Assembly (NCBI RefSeq): GCF_964656455.1
Contig: NC_135724.1
Span: 10,191,414-10,255,413, forward strand
DNA length: 64,000 bases
Direction of reading: 5' to 3'
From: Halichoerus grypus
Lineage: Eukaryota; Chordata; Mammalia; Carnivora; Phocidae
The notes beneath the pieces were generated by a model. It was not told where the DNA came from and did no database searches. It worked only from the letters and a program-made list of their open reading frames with translations. The stretch's first letter is position 1. The number at the start of each line of letters is the position of its first letter. This document shows, in pieces, positions 36,110 to 48,890 of the stretch. Made by a program: the position numbers and the translations under genes.

Positions 36110-38059
36110 AGCTTTCAGCAAGTCATAATCTTTTTGCTGGTGGAAGGTATTGCCTCAATTTGATGGCTGTTGTTTGATCAGCGTGGTGGTTGATGAAGGC
36201 TGGAGTGGCTGTAACAATTTCTTAAAATAAGACAATAAAGTTTGCCACATAAGATTGACTCTTCCTTTCACAAATAATTTCTCTGCAGCATGTGATTCTG
36301 TCTGATAGCATTTTACCCACAGTAGAACTTCTTTCAAAACTGGTGTGAATCCTCTCAAACCCCACCTCCGCTTTATTGACTAAATTTATATAATATCCTA
36401 AATCCTTTGCTGTCATTTCAACAATCTTCACACCATCCTCCCCAGGAGTAGACTCCTTCTCAAGAAACCACTTTCTTTCCCTGTGAAGCAACTCATTCAT
36501 TCAAGTTTTATCCTGAGATTATAGCAATTCAAGTCACATCTTTACGCTCCACTTATTATTCTAATTCTGTAGCTACTTCTAAGATACTTGCATTTACTTC
36601 CTTCATTGAAGTCTTGAACCCCTCAAAGTCCCCATGAAGGTTGGAATCAGCTTCTTCCAAACTTCTGTTAATGTTGATATTTTGATCTCTTCGCATGAAC
36701 GTTCTTTTTTTTTTTTTAAGATTTTATTTATTTATTTGACAGGGAGAGACACACAGAGAGAGGGAACACAAGCAGGGGGAATGGAAGAGGGAGAAGCAGG
36801 CTTCCCTCCGAGCAGGGAGCCCGATGTGGGGCTCGATCCCAGGACCCTGGGATCATGACCTGAGCCGAAGGCGTATGCTTAACGACTGAGCCACCCAGGT
36901 GCCCCCGCATGAACGTTCTTAATGGCATCTAGAATGGTGGATCCTTTCCAGAAGGCTTTCAATTTACATTTCAAAGAGACATCAGAGGAATCAATATCCA
37001 TGTGAACTATAGGCTTACAAAGTATACTTCTTAAATCATGAGACCTGAAAGTCAAAATTACCTCTTGGACCATGGATTGCAGAACGGATTTGTTAGCAGA
37101 CATGAAAACAACATTAATCTCATTGTACATTTCTATCAGAGCACTTGGGTGACCAGGTACATTGTCAATGAGCAGTAATATTTTGAAAGAATTTTTTTTT
37201 TTCCCAAGCAGTAAGTCTCAACAGCAGGCTTAAAATATGTGGTAAACCATATTGTAAGCAGATGTGTAGTTATCCCCTTTGCTCTTCCATTTACAGAGCA
37301 CAGTCAGAGTAGAATTAACATAATTCTGAAGGGCCCAAGGATTTTCAAAATGGTAAATGAGCATTAGCTTCAACTGAAAGTCACCAGTTCCATGAGCCTC
37401 TATAAAAGGGTCAGCCTGACCTTTAAAGTTTTGAAGATAGGCATTGACTTCTGCTCTCTAGCTATGAAAGTCTTAAATGGCTTCTTCTTCCAATATAAGC
37501 CTGTTTCATCTACCCTGAAAATCTGTTGTTTAGTGTAGCCACTTTCACTCATTATCTTAGATAGGTCTTCTGGATAACTTACTCCAGCTTCTACATCAAA
37601 ACTTACTGCTTCACTTTGTACTTTTATGTTATAGAGATGACTTACTTCCTTAAACCTTATGAACTAACCTCTGCTAGTTTCAAACTTTTCTTCTGCAGCT
37701 TCCCCACCTCTCAGCCTTCATACAGTGAAGACCTAGAGCCTTGCTCTAGATTAGGCTTTGGGTTAGGGGAATGTTGTGGCTGGTTTGACCTTCTATCCAG
37801 ACCACTAAAACTTTCTCCATCTCATCAGTAAGGCTGTTTTGCTTTTATTATCATTTGTGTTTCACTGGAGTAGCACTTTAATTTCCTTCAAGAATTTTTC
37901 CTTTGTGTTTACAACTTTTTAACAGTGTGGCACAAGAGGCCTAGCTTCTGCCTATCCCAGCTTTTGACAATCCTTCCTCACTAAGCTGAATCATTTTTAG
38001 CTTTGGATTTAAAGTGAGACGTGTGTACTCTTCATTTCACTTGAACACTTAAAGGCCAC
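36110..38059 (-). pseudogene. Tigger transposase relic (pogo/DDE type)
   Basis: Minus-strand transposase of the Tigger/pogo group, a cut-and-paste DDE-type enzyme with an N-terminal CENP-B-like DNA-binding region (established family knowledge). The expected start codon reads GTG (complement of 38057-38059). The reading frame is in pieces, e.g. 36879-37130 and 36222-36500, the latter being the C-terminal part. Numerous stops and indels plus the SINE make it dead. No sign of domestication. Confidence 0.88.
36707..36905 (-). mobile_element. CAN-SINE inserted in Tigger1
   Basis: Young-type minus-strand copy. The 15-bp TSD cgcatgaacgttctt is perfect at 36692-36706 and 36906-36920. The TSD is Tigger sequence, so the SINE is the younger insertion. 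Confidence 0.97.
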
Positions 38060-38448
38060 TGAAGGGTTATTGTTTGGCCTAATTTTAATCTTTGTGTCTC
38101 AGAGAATGGGAAGACCCAGGGAGAGGTAGAGAGACAGAAGAATGGCTGGTCAGAACACACACCACATTTATTGACTAAGTTCACCGTCTTATATTGGTGC
38201 AGTTCGTGGTGCCCCAAAACAATTACAATAATAACATCAAAGACCACTAACCACAGATCACCAAACAAATAATAATGAAAAAGCTTGAAATATTGTGAAT
38301 TACTAAAATGTGACAAGAGACAGAAAATGAACAAATGCTGTTGGAAAAATGGTCCTGATAGACTTGCTCTATGTAAGGTTGCCACAAACTTTCAATTTGT
38401 CTGCAAAGCACAATGAAGCAAAGCACAATAAAATGTGGTATGCCTATA

Positions 38449-41347
38449 TTAGTGAGAATCTTAACTTTTACTGAAACAAGCTTAAGTAAACTGATTTGAT
38501 TTTGTAATAATTCATCAAACTTAGTGCCTATAATAAATACTATTTGAGGATATCTCTATTAAAATGTTTCATATATGCATTTCACAAAACACATTTAAAA
38601 GTTATCTCTAATAATATGAAAAATGTGAAGATCCTTAAAGATTTATTCCTTGACTGTAGGAATGGTGTCAGTTTACTATGTCTCATTTTCTTTTTTTTTA
38701 AATTTTAAAGGCATTTAATAGTAGAAAAAATAATATGTCCTTACATATAGCATTGAAAATTATTGCCATACATGTTATTGTGTTATTCAAACCATAGTAA
38801 GAGCATTGAATTGTTTAAGAAATCAGTTTTGTCCCCATGAGTTACTAACTCGATTATTGGAAATACTACATAGTAGGAAATGTACTTGGCGATATGGTAA
38901 ACCTTTGCCTCTTTTCTATTTTAGGGTTATTGGGAGTGCCATGCGAACAACTTTTTGTATGTATGATTGCATGAGCCAATTGTTAATAGACAATTATAAA
39001 TTACTTAAATATGAATTATCAGTTATAATGGTGGCTTTTACTTCTCAATAACTGAAACTAAAAATTCTTAATTTTACCTTAATGGAAAAGATCACCCACC
39101 TATTAACATCTGGATAATGTCCAAAACAGCTCCACAAATTGATTTGCCAGCAATGACTTCCCAAAGTAATCTGATTGAATTGAAGAGAGAAGAATTAAAA
39201 TGAATGAAGGAAGAGGTGAACTATCTGTGTTTAATCTCCAGTTTCATCAGAAATCGATTAACTAGCTGACTTTGGGTCCAAAAGAATTAATTATACTCAG
39301 TCTCCAGTATAATTAACAACACTATGGCCATCTCCCAAAATATTCATTAAACAGTCAGGAACAATATGAAATTCAAATTAAAATTGAAAAAGAGATTAAA
39401 TAGCAGTAGTCATCTCTAAAAAGAATCATACTACATCTGATGAAATCATCTGAGCAATACAAAATATGGAAATACATTTTGTGTTACATTTAATTATCAT
39501 TAATTCCAGCACTGCAAGCTGGCAGCTATTTTAGGCTCATTACAAGGACTAAAATGGGCTAGAATGTTAATATGAATCTATCCTCATTGGAATAATGGAA
39601 GTATGCTTCAAAGTTAAAGAAAGTTTAAAAATAAAGTTCAGAGTTTTGGTTAACTTCTTACATTTTCAATTAGAAATATGCATTACACATAACGCTGATA
39701 ATACACTGATTACAATACAGTAACAACAACAAAAACATCTATCAACATTTTCTTTCTCATAAAAACTTTTAAAATATATATGCTCATTGCGTGTTTTAAC
39801 AAAAACAACTTTTGCTTTGTCTGTAGACTTAAATTAAGTCTTATGGTATAAAATCATGTTTTCAGTTAATATTTGAGTCTTAGTATTTATGATTTCCTTA
39901 TCTGGCTGCAGGCATACTGTATTTTCTGAAAAATATTGCAACCATAAGGTTGATGCATGCACATATGAAGTCATACATGCATTAAGTGACAAGACACTTC
40001 AATCACAGCCACGGTTGGGATAGTTTGTAGCTGAAATGTAAAATTTCAATCTATGGAAAAACTACTTACTAGCTTAACATATTTTAAATTTTGATATAAT
40101 ACGTTTTTCTGTTACCAGGAGACAGGTTTCAACTATCCAAGTTGTTAGTATGGAACTAACACTGTTCAATTCATTACAAAAGTAACTATATATATTGCAT
40201 ATTTTTATGAAAATATATTTCACATAGTGAAAATTATATATGGTATGATAATTAACAAACATTTAATAATATAGTGTCATATGCAAAAAATTTTCACACA
40301 CAAAAAATTGAATCATGCTCTCCTCAAAGGCATAACCACTTAGGTTTTGCAGTTTGAAAGTTGCAGTTTTGAAATGCATGTGTGCATGTCATGTGTGTTT
40401 TTAAATGCATGTAATTTATAAAACCTTCCACAACATCTTTTAAATGTCCATTAACTCTACTTTAAATTCAATATATGTATGAAAGATACTCAAATAAAGA
40501 CACTATATATATTTTTAAAAGGTCTGGGAAAACAAAATTCTAAAATGATTGATTTTTAAACCTGAAGCAAATTGAAATCTTAGAAAGGATGACTAAGTAT
40601 GTAAGTGATGTATGCTACCCCAGAAAACAGAAAGAAAAGAAAGGATGACTTATAGGATGCAATTAGTCCACCTAACTGGTTCTATTTACACGGAGCAAAA
40701 CCATGATTAACTTCTTCAAGGAGAACTATGAGAAAAGGAATAAAAATATAAAACTACTTTGATCATTCTTAGAGACACCTGTGATCTAAGCAGTGTCAGT
40801 GTATTTTAAAGTTTATGAAGCAAGCCTAGGTTTTTGTTTTGTTTGTTTTTTTTATTATTCCCTGAGCCATAAAGGAAAAAAAAAGGGGGGGCTATCCTTC
40901 AGGTGACCAGGATCAGGATTATCTTCAGTTCAAATTTGAATTTCAGATAAAGGAGAAATAATCTGAAATGAAATTAGTTGAAAATATCACAGAAAAAGAT
41001 TCAAAATTGGGGGAGGGGAGCTAAAACAAAGTATGATAATCTAGGAAAAAATAGCTAAAGTGGTTTTGAAACATCAAGAAAATATGAGATAAATGTAAGA
41101 AGATTTCAAAGCAGATATACTACTTAGAAAAATATAGAATTATTAAACTAAACCAAATATATGGTAAAAGAAATATCTGTAAAGAAATGGAAATTAAATA
41201 AGTCTGTAGGCCAGAAGAAGAAAGATGCATTGTAATCAATCCAATGCTGTGAAAAAAAGAAACAAGAAACCTAGTCTTATATTTTAACTCTTACGTTGTG
41301 GATTCCACAAGGGGCTCAGAGATTTCATTAATTTTTCAAAGTGAAAG
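38449..41347. other. Repeat-poor AT-rich block
   Basis: About 2.9 kb with no repeat I can name. The 81-codon frame at 38806-39051 contains a splice-acceptor-like tctattttag at 38917 but no supporting donor or domain. Notable simple runs are the T-rich 40830-40855 and AG-rich 40874-40890. Confidence 0.45.
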
Positions 41348-41359
41348 CTTATTTTTCCT

Positions 41360-41426
41360 TTTCTTTTTTTTTATTATTATGTTCAATTAGCCAACATATA
41401 GTACATCATTAGTGTTCAACGATTCT
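41360..41426 (-). mobile_element. Very short L1 tail, minus strand
   Basis: T-rich start, then 'ttattattatgttcaattag', 'ccaacatatagtacatcatt' and 'agtgttcaacgattc' match the antisense L1 terminus. A likely short duplication (cttatttttcc / cttattttttc) flanks it. Confidence 0.8.
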
Positions 41427-43377
41427 TATTTTTTCTATCACAGTATTGATTATACAGCCTTAAGAATATCATACCCTGTTTCAAAGAGGGCAGATTAAAT
41501 AAACACTCATGTACTTTTCACAAAGGATCCTAAAAGTATTGCCTTACTCAGAGATTATATTTTCTGGGGTTTTTAGTTATGAGACTATTTGTTTGTTTTG
41601 CTTTTCCCAAAGGTACCCCTCCCAAAGCAACTTTAAAGTATTTCTTAACAATATATGAAAAAGTTTACGGAAAATGATTCCATTTTTCTATATCCATTTT
41701 CTATATCCTGAGATCCAGCTATCATAACAATTCAGAGGCACTGAGCATATATTATCCTATTTTAAAAAATAAACCATATGTGCCAAAGTTTGTAATGAAG
41801 AATGCTTGTTTTCATCTGGTTGTTGGTGGCTAAATGCATCTGTTGGCACCTGCTACTGTTGCCAGGGAAATTGTTAAATTTTTAATTTAAGAATTGATTC
41901 CACACTGAGACAAATTTATTACGCTGTTGCGTTGGCTGAATTCTCAATTTTTAAAATTCTAACCAGAGTTATAATAAGTATTTAAGGCACATAGCAGCTG
42001 AAGTTATAGAATATCTAGAATACGTAAATGCTGTCCCTTTATATAATAGTCCTTTAACTTTTTAATCATACACAGATCCAATTGTATGTTTTATTGTACA
42101 TTGAAACTAGAAGAAATTTTGTAAGATCTTGTCACTATACACAAAGATCATTTTTTTTTTACTATGCTGTAGTTTCTGAATGGATCTGCTTTTGATCAAG
42201 CCTAGAATTAGCAAGTGATAGCCAAGTGAGAATGAATATAATTTTGATGATATAATCAGTGAAAGATACATTATGGAGAATAAAAGCAAGTTAACGAGTT
42301 TTCTGCTATACTATGCAAAGGAACCACTAAATTGATTTAATTAGTATGAATTTCTAAATGCCTTTAAATGCTACAAAGCCATGGCATCTCAGGAAAAGCA
42401 TGCTACATAATTATGAATTATCTCCTTCATGTCATAGTCTGCAGATTCCATTTCAAGTTTGGGTGCTTCCTTAGATGGCCAACTTATGGTACATAGATAA
42501 TTCTTACCTCCAAAAATAAGTGAAGGATGAATAAAGTACATTTATTGTAATAATTGGTAAAGAAGTGTAAAGTTTATCGAATAAAATGCTGAAATAAATT
42601 AGTAAGATAATCACCAAGACATCAATACAGAAGCAATCCAGGAATGTGAAAACTATTGTAAATGGAACTCTGGGCCTAGAAGTCAGAATATCATAAACAA
42701 GTAAGAGTTTTTCTGAATTGCAAAAAAAAAAAAAAAATGCATTTGAGTTAAGTAACCAAGTCCCAGAACCGGGACATCAATTTCTTGTACTGGAGGAGTA
42801 GATATTGCAAGCTGAAAGAAAAGCAGATAGAATGTGGAAGATACAGATCAAGAGGAGCAAAAGCCCAGGTCAAAAGAAATCCATGGGTTAATCTACAGTT
42901 GCTGTGTCAATTGGATTTTATCTTTTTAAAGTCACCACGCATCTTTGAACAGGAGGTGAGAACAACAGGCAGGCATTTCCCAGACTTCAAATGAGGGAAT
43001 CATATTGTCAGCACACCACAAATATCATCAGCTTCCAGTGTCAGGGCCTTTCCTTGGGAGTATCCACAACATCACACAAACTCAGTGTATACTGAGCTGG
43101 CTGCTTAAAAGTTTGGGGGAATCTAACCACTCTCTGCCCTCAGGAAAGACAAGGTGGGCTTTGTGTTATACAAGTAACGGTAACAACTAAAACACCATCA
43201 AATTTAAGAAGACATTTTCATTCACATGAGAAATCCAGTTTAACATCTTTTTTTGTTGCTGTTTTCAACCGGCCTTCACCTCTAAGTTTTCAATCAAGAA
43301 GAATTTTCTTGCATGATCCTGGAGACATTACATAAACTTAGCATTGTTAGAGACATGGCATAATGTACATCAAGCGT
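41427..43377. other. AT-rich stretch, nothing recognised
   Basis: No named repeat. A-runs at 42721-42736 and a T-run at about 42150. Small frames (42785-42994, 43005-43190) are without domains. Confidence 0.45.
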
Positions 43378-43571
43378 CAGCAAACTACAACTGCAGAGCC
43401 TAATTTTTTAAACAAAGTTTTATTAAAACACAGTCATGTCCCTTTGTTTTTACATTGTCTACGGCCACTCTCATGTTAACATGGCAGAGTTGAGTAGTTT
43501 TGCCAGAGATTGCTGGGCCCCAAAGTTGGAAATATTTACTGAATCCTACAAAAATAGTTTGCCAACTTTTG
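43378..43571 (-). mobile_element. hAT-type non-autonomous (MER) element
   Basis: It begins cagcaaacta and ends tagtttgccaactttt, inverted-repeat-like termini. Internal antisense text ('acaaagttttattaaaacac', 'ttttacattgtctacggcca') mirrors the transduced element at 10264-10434. Exact MER family not assigned. Confidence 0.75.
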
Positions 43572-44539
43572 GCATAGAGAAAGAAAAGTTAGATTTAGAA
43601 TCCAGAATCTTAAAAGGTTCACCTTCAGCCTATTTCATAAGTCATTTCACTTCATAAAGCCTTAGTAAGAAAACATACAAAAAAAAAAGAATAACTGTTA
43701 TTCTGATATTATTCAGTTATTATCCTAATAACTGAATCTCTCTGAAACGGAGATGAAAGTTGAAAGTTACTTGAGAAATATAAAACATTATATATACAAT
43801 ATCTATGTTATTATTACCATCTATACTGGGAAATTCTATTTTTTTCTTTGATTTCCTATTGGTCATTCAGCAAATAATCTTGGAGTGCATCCATCAAGTA
43901 TTGCACTAGCCATGAGATTTACAACAGCAAGATAGATAGGTAGAGATTCTGATCCTAAAGGAGTTAAAATTTTGCATATCCTAAGATGATTTAGGAGAGA
44001 CTGAATACATAGTTTAGTGTAACCTAAAAAGGACCTTTAGATGGCCAATTTTTCCCTTAACAATGTTCCATTACTTCCAAAAACACAGAATGACTCTTTG
44101 GTCTACAGTGATATACTGTTTTTATTATTATATTTTTAATACAATCTGGCTTGTTTCATGTAAATTAAACACAAATATTTTCCTAGACTTTTCTGCCAAC
44201 AATTATTGATATCAGTTGTATGATACTGTAAGAACTTCCATTTTTTAGGGAAAAAATACAAAGAAAGAGAAATTATCCTGCTTACAAAAAAAAAAAAAAA
44301 TCTTGGCAAACTTGAAGTATAGCAAAAGTTCATAATATATTTGATAACAACTAATTGATTATCCTAAAATATGACATCAAAATATTGAATCTTTAGATTG
44401 TGACAGCAGCTTCCAATACAGTGTTCAGAAGACTAAGTGAAGCTACAGAAATTTTTTCCTTAATATGAATGTCATGTCATACTACACAATTCCATGAAAT
44501 GTGAAATTAATATACACCTAGTGAGAAAGCATTTCTAAC
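43572..44539. other. AT-rich stretch, nothing recognised
   Basis: No repeat or gene identified. An A-run lies at 44286-44300. Confidence 0.45.
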
Positions 44540-45652
44540 TATATCTATTTATTTATCTTAGAACATTCGAAAACATAGAAAAGTAGGAAAAAGAGGGGCA
44601 AATACCCTTTATCTGTTCCAGAATCCCATCCAGGTACCACATGACATTCTGTGGTTCTGTCTATCTTTAGACTCCTCTTGGCCAGTTTCTCAGACGTCCC
44701 TTGTTTGCGATAACTTTGACTGATGGAGAAATGGTCAAGTTTTTTGTAGAATGTCCTGCTGGTAGGAATTGTCTGATGTTTCCCCATAGTTAGACTAGGC
44801 TTATCGGTTTTAGAGAGGAACACTGTAAAGGTAGCATGCTGTTTTCACTACATTATATCAGTGGTGCATGCTGTCAACGTCATTTATGACCATTGGTGTT
44901 GACCTTGATCACCTGGCTAAGGCAGGATTTGTCAGGTTTCTCCATGGCCAAGATACCATTTTCTTTTCCCCTTTTCCTGTTTATTCTCTGGGAGGAAGTC
45001 ACTACACACAGCCTACCCTTAGGGAACGGGGAGTTGTGCTACCTCTCCTTGAGGGCAGAACATTTATATAAACTTTTTGGAGTTCCTCGGCAGAGAAAAT
45101 TTGTCTATTATCCCTCATTATTTATGTGTTCAATCATTTATACTTATCAGTATGAACTCCTGGATATTTACTTTCATTTTTTAAAAATTTATAATCTATT
45201 ATAAATAAAATTATTAAAAATCTCATTGTTTTGGTCAAATAACTCCAGCATTTGCCACTAAGAACTCTTTCCGTTGGCTCACGTGCCCTCCATCAATTTT
45301 TTTTTAACATTTTCTTACTGCTGCAGGCCCATCTTGTATATGTCCCTGTTATGTCTTAGAATCAGCCATTTCTTTAAGTACCTCCTTCCTTTTATTGGAG
45401 AATGGTGTTACAAAACAAGATCTGAGAGCAAAATGTGGTAGTTGTCACTGAAATTTCATTTCATTCAGGCCCTCAGGTGTCAGGGCAAGGAAATGTATGT
45501 GTGAATACCCACACATGTATATCCATATAGATGCATTTATATACATTATAAAGATATAATGCATCTATAAAGAATCTCCAGAGTCATCCTCTATATATCT
45601 CAGAATTAGTCATTTCTCCAAGGAGTCCTGTCTCCTTAAGTAATATTCACAC
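44540..45652. mobile_element. Ancient L1M-like 3' region (second copy)
   Basis: Shares order and wording with 2641-3200: 'tcagtatgaactcctggata', 'cattttcttactgctgcagg', 'ccttccttttattggagaat'. It extends further upstream ('gttgaccttgatcacctggc', 'tcaggtttctccatggcc'). Several plus frames (44868-45204) are translations of this repeat, not genes. Subfamily and strand not assigned. Confidence 0.55.
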
Positions 45653-45670
45653 AGAATATTTTAACTTTTA

Positions 45671-45875
45671 TTTTATTTTATTTTTTAAAGATTTTATTTA
45701 TTTATGTGATATATAGAGAGAAAGTGAGAGCAGGAACACAAGCAGGGGGAGTGGGAGAGGGAGAAGCAGGCTTCCCGCCGAGCAGGGAGCCCGATGTGGG
45801 ACTCGATCCCAGGACCCTGGGATCATGACCTGAGCCGAAGGCAGACGCTTAATGACTGAGCCACCCAGGCGCCCC
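45671..45875 (-). mobile_element. CAN-SINE, minus strand
   Basis: Young type with an inverted head gccacccaggcgcccc. The 18-bp TSD agaatattttaactttta is perfect at 45653-45670 and 45876-45893. Confidence 0.97.
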
Positions 45876-45893
45876 AGAATATTTTAACTTTTA

Positions 45894-46306
45894 AATTTTT
45901 TGTGTAAAACATATGGATAGATTCAATAATAAACCTCCACCTTAACTATGGATTTTTTGTGTAGCCTGGCTTATGGGATTGTCTCTAATAATAAATATTG
46001 CAAATATTGGTCCTTTTTATGTGACCATGGGGTAATGGTATTAGGACTATTTTTATGACATTTTCTCAGACTACATGTCCATGTATTATGTGGGGTATAG
46101 AACTATACCTCTGGACTCTAGGTAATTACATTTTTCTCTAACAGTACCACATTAATTTTTTTCAAAGGTGCATTGCTCCCCTTTATCACAACAGCACAGG
46201 CTTTCAGGCTTGCTGTCCTTTATACTCTTTGTATTTCGTCTGTTCGGGGATAAGGATAGCAAGAGTCATCCTCGTTACTATAAAAAGGAAAGTCTTGCTG
46301 ATCCTC
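45894..46306. other. Unassigned, possibly more ancient L1M-like text
   Basis: 'gatttgtgtagcctggctt'-like wording and AT-rich runs. No gene recognised. Confidence 0.35.
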
Positions 46307-46320
46307 AATTATACACTTCT

Positions 46321-46513
46321 GGGGCGCCTGGGTGGCTCAGTTGGTTAAGCGACTGCCTTCGGCTCAGGTCATGATCCTGGAGTCCCTGGATCGAGTCCCG
46401 CATCGGGCTCCCTGCTCGGCAGGGAGTCTGCTTCTCCCTCTGACCCTCCCCCCTCTCATGTGCTCTCTCTCATTCTCTCTCTCTCAAATAAATAAATAAA
46501 ATCTTTAAAAAAA
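46321..46513 (+). mobile_element. CAN-SINE, plus strand
   Basis: Head ggggcgcctgggtggctcag, 'cttcggctcaggtcatgatc', CT-rich body, AAATAAATAAATAAAATC tail. The TSD aattatacacttct is perfect at 46307-46320 and 46514-46527. Confidence 0.97.
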
Positions 46514-46528
46514 AATTATACACTTCTG

Positions 46529-47202
46529 CATTTGATTTTTTAGTGCACCGTTTCACCTGTCATCAATGATAAGGTGCAGAAATGAATTTTCCACCAGCCT
46601 CCCTATAATGCGCTCCCTGTGATCTGACCTTTATATGAGTTTCCTTTATTATTATTCTACTACTCACATCTGGCCTTCAAGACTATGATTACCAATCTCC
46701 CAGGAAAACTTCTTTGTTCATTCTTTTATTTTCCCATCAAAATTTCCAAATGTAGAAGAGGACATAGAAGTATATTGTAACCGTCACTTTACCTCTCTGG
46801 CTGTGGGACGATTGGACATTGAGTCCGAAGCCATAACACATATACACAAACAACATGTGATACGGAACAAAACAAGAAGAGTATATTCAGATAATGAGGT
46901 TGCCAAGTAGGTCTTAGCAAGAAAGTTTAACAAATAAGTAACATAATCAGAAACAATTATAAAAACCTTTTTAGTATTGCACCTTACTTTCAACTACTTG
47001 TAAAGTAACGATCTTTTATTCAATGCAATCTTTAAATAAAAATAAGACAAGAAGAAATAACACACAAGATGTGCTTATTTGTGTGCATACCATATGACTA
47101 CTAATTTTCTTTTTAAATTCTGTACCACTTGATAAGAACAAAGATTGCATTGAATTTTTTAAAATACCTTCATAGAAAAGTATATTATGGAATGATCTCA
47201 GC
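46529..47202. other. AT-rich stretch, nothing recognised
   Basis: No repeat or gene identified. The minus frame 46784-46993 lacks any domain. Confidence 0.45.
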
Positions 47203-47218
47203 AGAAAGATTGCAATTT

Positions 47219-47415
47219 TTTTTTTTTTTTTAGATTTTATTTATTTATTTGACAGAGAGAGACAGTGAGAGAGGGAACACAGCAGGGGGAGTGGGAGAGG
47301 GAGAAGCAGGCTTCCCACTGAGCAGGGAGCCCAATGCTGGGCCTGATCCCAGGACCCTGGGATCATGACCCAAGCCGAAGGCAGACACTTAACAACTGAG
47401 CCACCCAGGAGCCCC
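47219..47415 (-). mobile_element. CAN-SINE, minus strand
   Basis: Poly-T, 'gattttatttatttatttga', purine body, and an inverted head gccacccaggagcccc. The TSD agaaagattgcaa is perfect at 47203-47215 and 47416-47428. Confidence 0.96.
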
Positions 47416-47829
47416 AGAAAGATTGCAAATTTTTAGTAAAAGGTAGGAAATATAGCTATTTGTTTTTTTTAAATAAGATTAACTTTTGAAAGTCAAAAAA
47501 AATTCCATCATAGCTAGCCTCAGTCAATTTTTATCACTCAATGTATGAATTACAGTGATCACTGCGGACTGGTCTGCATTAAAGCAGAAGTATTACTGAC
47601 TTAAGTTCAATAATTTTGATTGACTTTGCGCAACTGGTCCCAGCCTGAAAAAGAAATAATAAACTCAGCTTGAGGAAACAACAACAAACTAAACTCAATA
47701 GCAACATTTCATCATTTCTAATATCAGTTATGAAATTTTGTGAATCATCTGAAAATTTCTGAGTGAAATTTATTACGTAGTTGTGTGTGAAAAATCCTGG
47801 ACACTGTATTAGGAAAGAACTGATGAAAT

Positions 47830-48104
47830 ACTGTATGATTTTACTCATATGTGGAATTTAAGAAACAAAACCAACAAGCAAAGGAAAAGAAAAAGAGAGA
47901 GAGGCAAACCAACAAACAGACTCTTAACTATAGAGGGAACAAACTGATGGTCACCAGAGGAAAGACAGGTGGGCGGAGGGGTGGATGGCACTTGTGATGA
48001 GCACAGGGTGATGTATGGAAGTGCTGAATCACTATAATGTACACCTGAAACTAATATAGCACTGTATGTTAACTATTCTAGAATTAAAATTTAAAACAAT
48101 AAAA
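47830..48104 (+). mobile_element. 5'-truncated L1 3' end
   Basis: 'tttactcatatgtggaattt', 'gcaaaccaacaaacagactc', 'cactataatgtacacctgaa', tail 'aaaacaataaaaaag'. The flanks share an imperfect duplication, aagaactgatgaaat at 47815-47829 and aagaagtaatgaaat at 48105-48119. Same subfamily type as 14298-14707. Confidence 0.9.
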
Positions 48105-48119
48105 AAGAAGTAATGAAAT

Positions 48120-48660
48120 TGTACATTTAAATCATTTATGCAATTTACAAAAAAAGAACTGAAGAGAAAATTTGAGACTATGCTTTTGTTTTTAATCAGC
48201 CTAGTAATAGACCTCAAATCAGAATCCAGCAGTGATATTATTATTCTCCAGTCTATGTCAATACATCAGATGGGCAAAGCAAGTAAAGTCAACATTTTTA
48301 AAACTTGCCTGGATAGGATATATATTGTACTGTCACAGAAGTCCTCCAAGGCCACAACCACATGTGATTTCATGAATAAAGGTATTAATTGCTTAGAGCT
48401 GGCATTTTTTACTCACAGATTTGATCATTACCAATACATGGGGCTAAAGAATACTGGAACCTGGATGCAATGTTTGGCCAAACCACATAAAAAAGATGAG
48501 AGCACAGAGGAACCAACACTGGTTTGACCACTGGGAAAAAACAAAAAACAACAACAACAACAACAAAATGCAAACAAACAAAAAAAACCCTGGTCAAATA
48601 TTCAGGTTGTATCGCAGCTAGCAAACTGGGCTGTAATGGGAAATTAAGTGTTGTAGTTTT
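48120..48660. other. Unassigned; AAC-rich run
   Basis: A 129-codon plus frame (48138-48527) is open but shows no domain, signal peptide or homology I recognise. A simple (caa)n-type run lies at about 48541-48595. No gene call is made. Confidence 0.4.
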
Positions 48661-48664
48661 TCAA

Positions 48665-48890
48665 ACACCGACTCTAGCATGATACAGCCCTGTGTCTGAC
48701 GCCCAGCTTTGCCATTCCCTATATCTAGAGACATGGATATTCTACTTAACTTGCCTCAGTATGTTTATTTGTGAAACAGATACAAAACATATCTATCTCA
48801 TGGTTTGCCAGTACATAGCATAATACATGGAAAAAACTTAGCATAGTGACTGGGACACAAGAGGCTAAACAAACATGTAATATATCAGTA
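48665..48890 (+). mobile_element. MIR element
   Basis: It follows MIR order well: 'ccagctttgccattccctat', 'cttaacttgcctcagtatgt', 'ttatttgtgaaacagataca', 'catggaaaaaacttagcata', 'gtgactgggacacaa'. Nearly full span though decayed. Confidence 0.8.

Larger units (their letters stand above)
35888..38446 (-). mobile_element. Tigger1-type mariner/pogo DNA transposon, nearly full length
   Basis: The inverted termini are CAGGCATACC at 35888 and GGTATGCCTA at 38437-38446 (one terminal mismatch). A TA target duplication flanks both ends (35886-35887 and 38447-38448). Subterminal text ('ctcagagatattgtaggttc'; 'gcaaagcacaataaaatgtg') is typical of Tigger1. Length without the SINE is about 2.36 kb, close to the expected 2.4 kb. 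The transposase relic is on the minus strand. A SINE lies at 36707-36905. Confidence 0.95.

Noticed and set aside
38032..38385. 117-codon minus frame
   Set aside because: It is 5' untranslated and terminal sequence of the Tigger1 element, not a gene.
38917..38930. Acceptor-like tctattttag before an open stretch
   Set aside because: Single weak splice signal, no matching donor, no homology; expected by chance in AT-rich DNA.
44868..45204. Overlapping plus frames of 67 and 103 codons
   Set aside because: They follow the wording of an ancient L1M-like repeat, also present at 2641-3200.
48138..48527. 129-codon open frame next to an L1 tail
   Set aside because: No recognisable motif. It starts 30 bp after an L1 insertion and ends near a simple repeat. 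AT-rich chance frame more likely.
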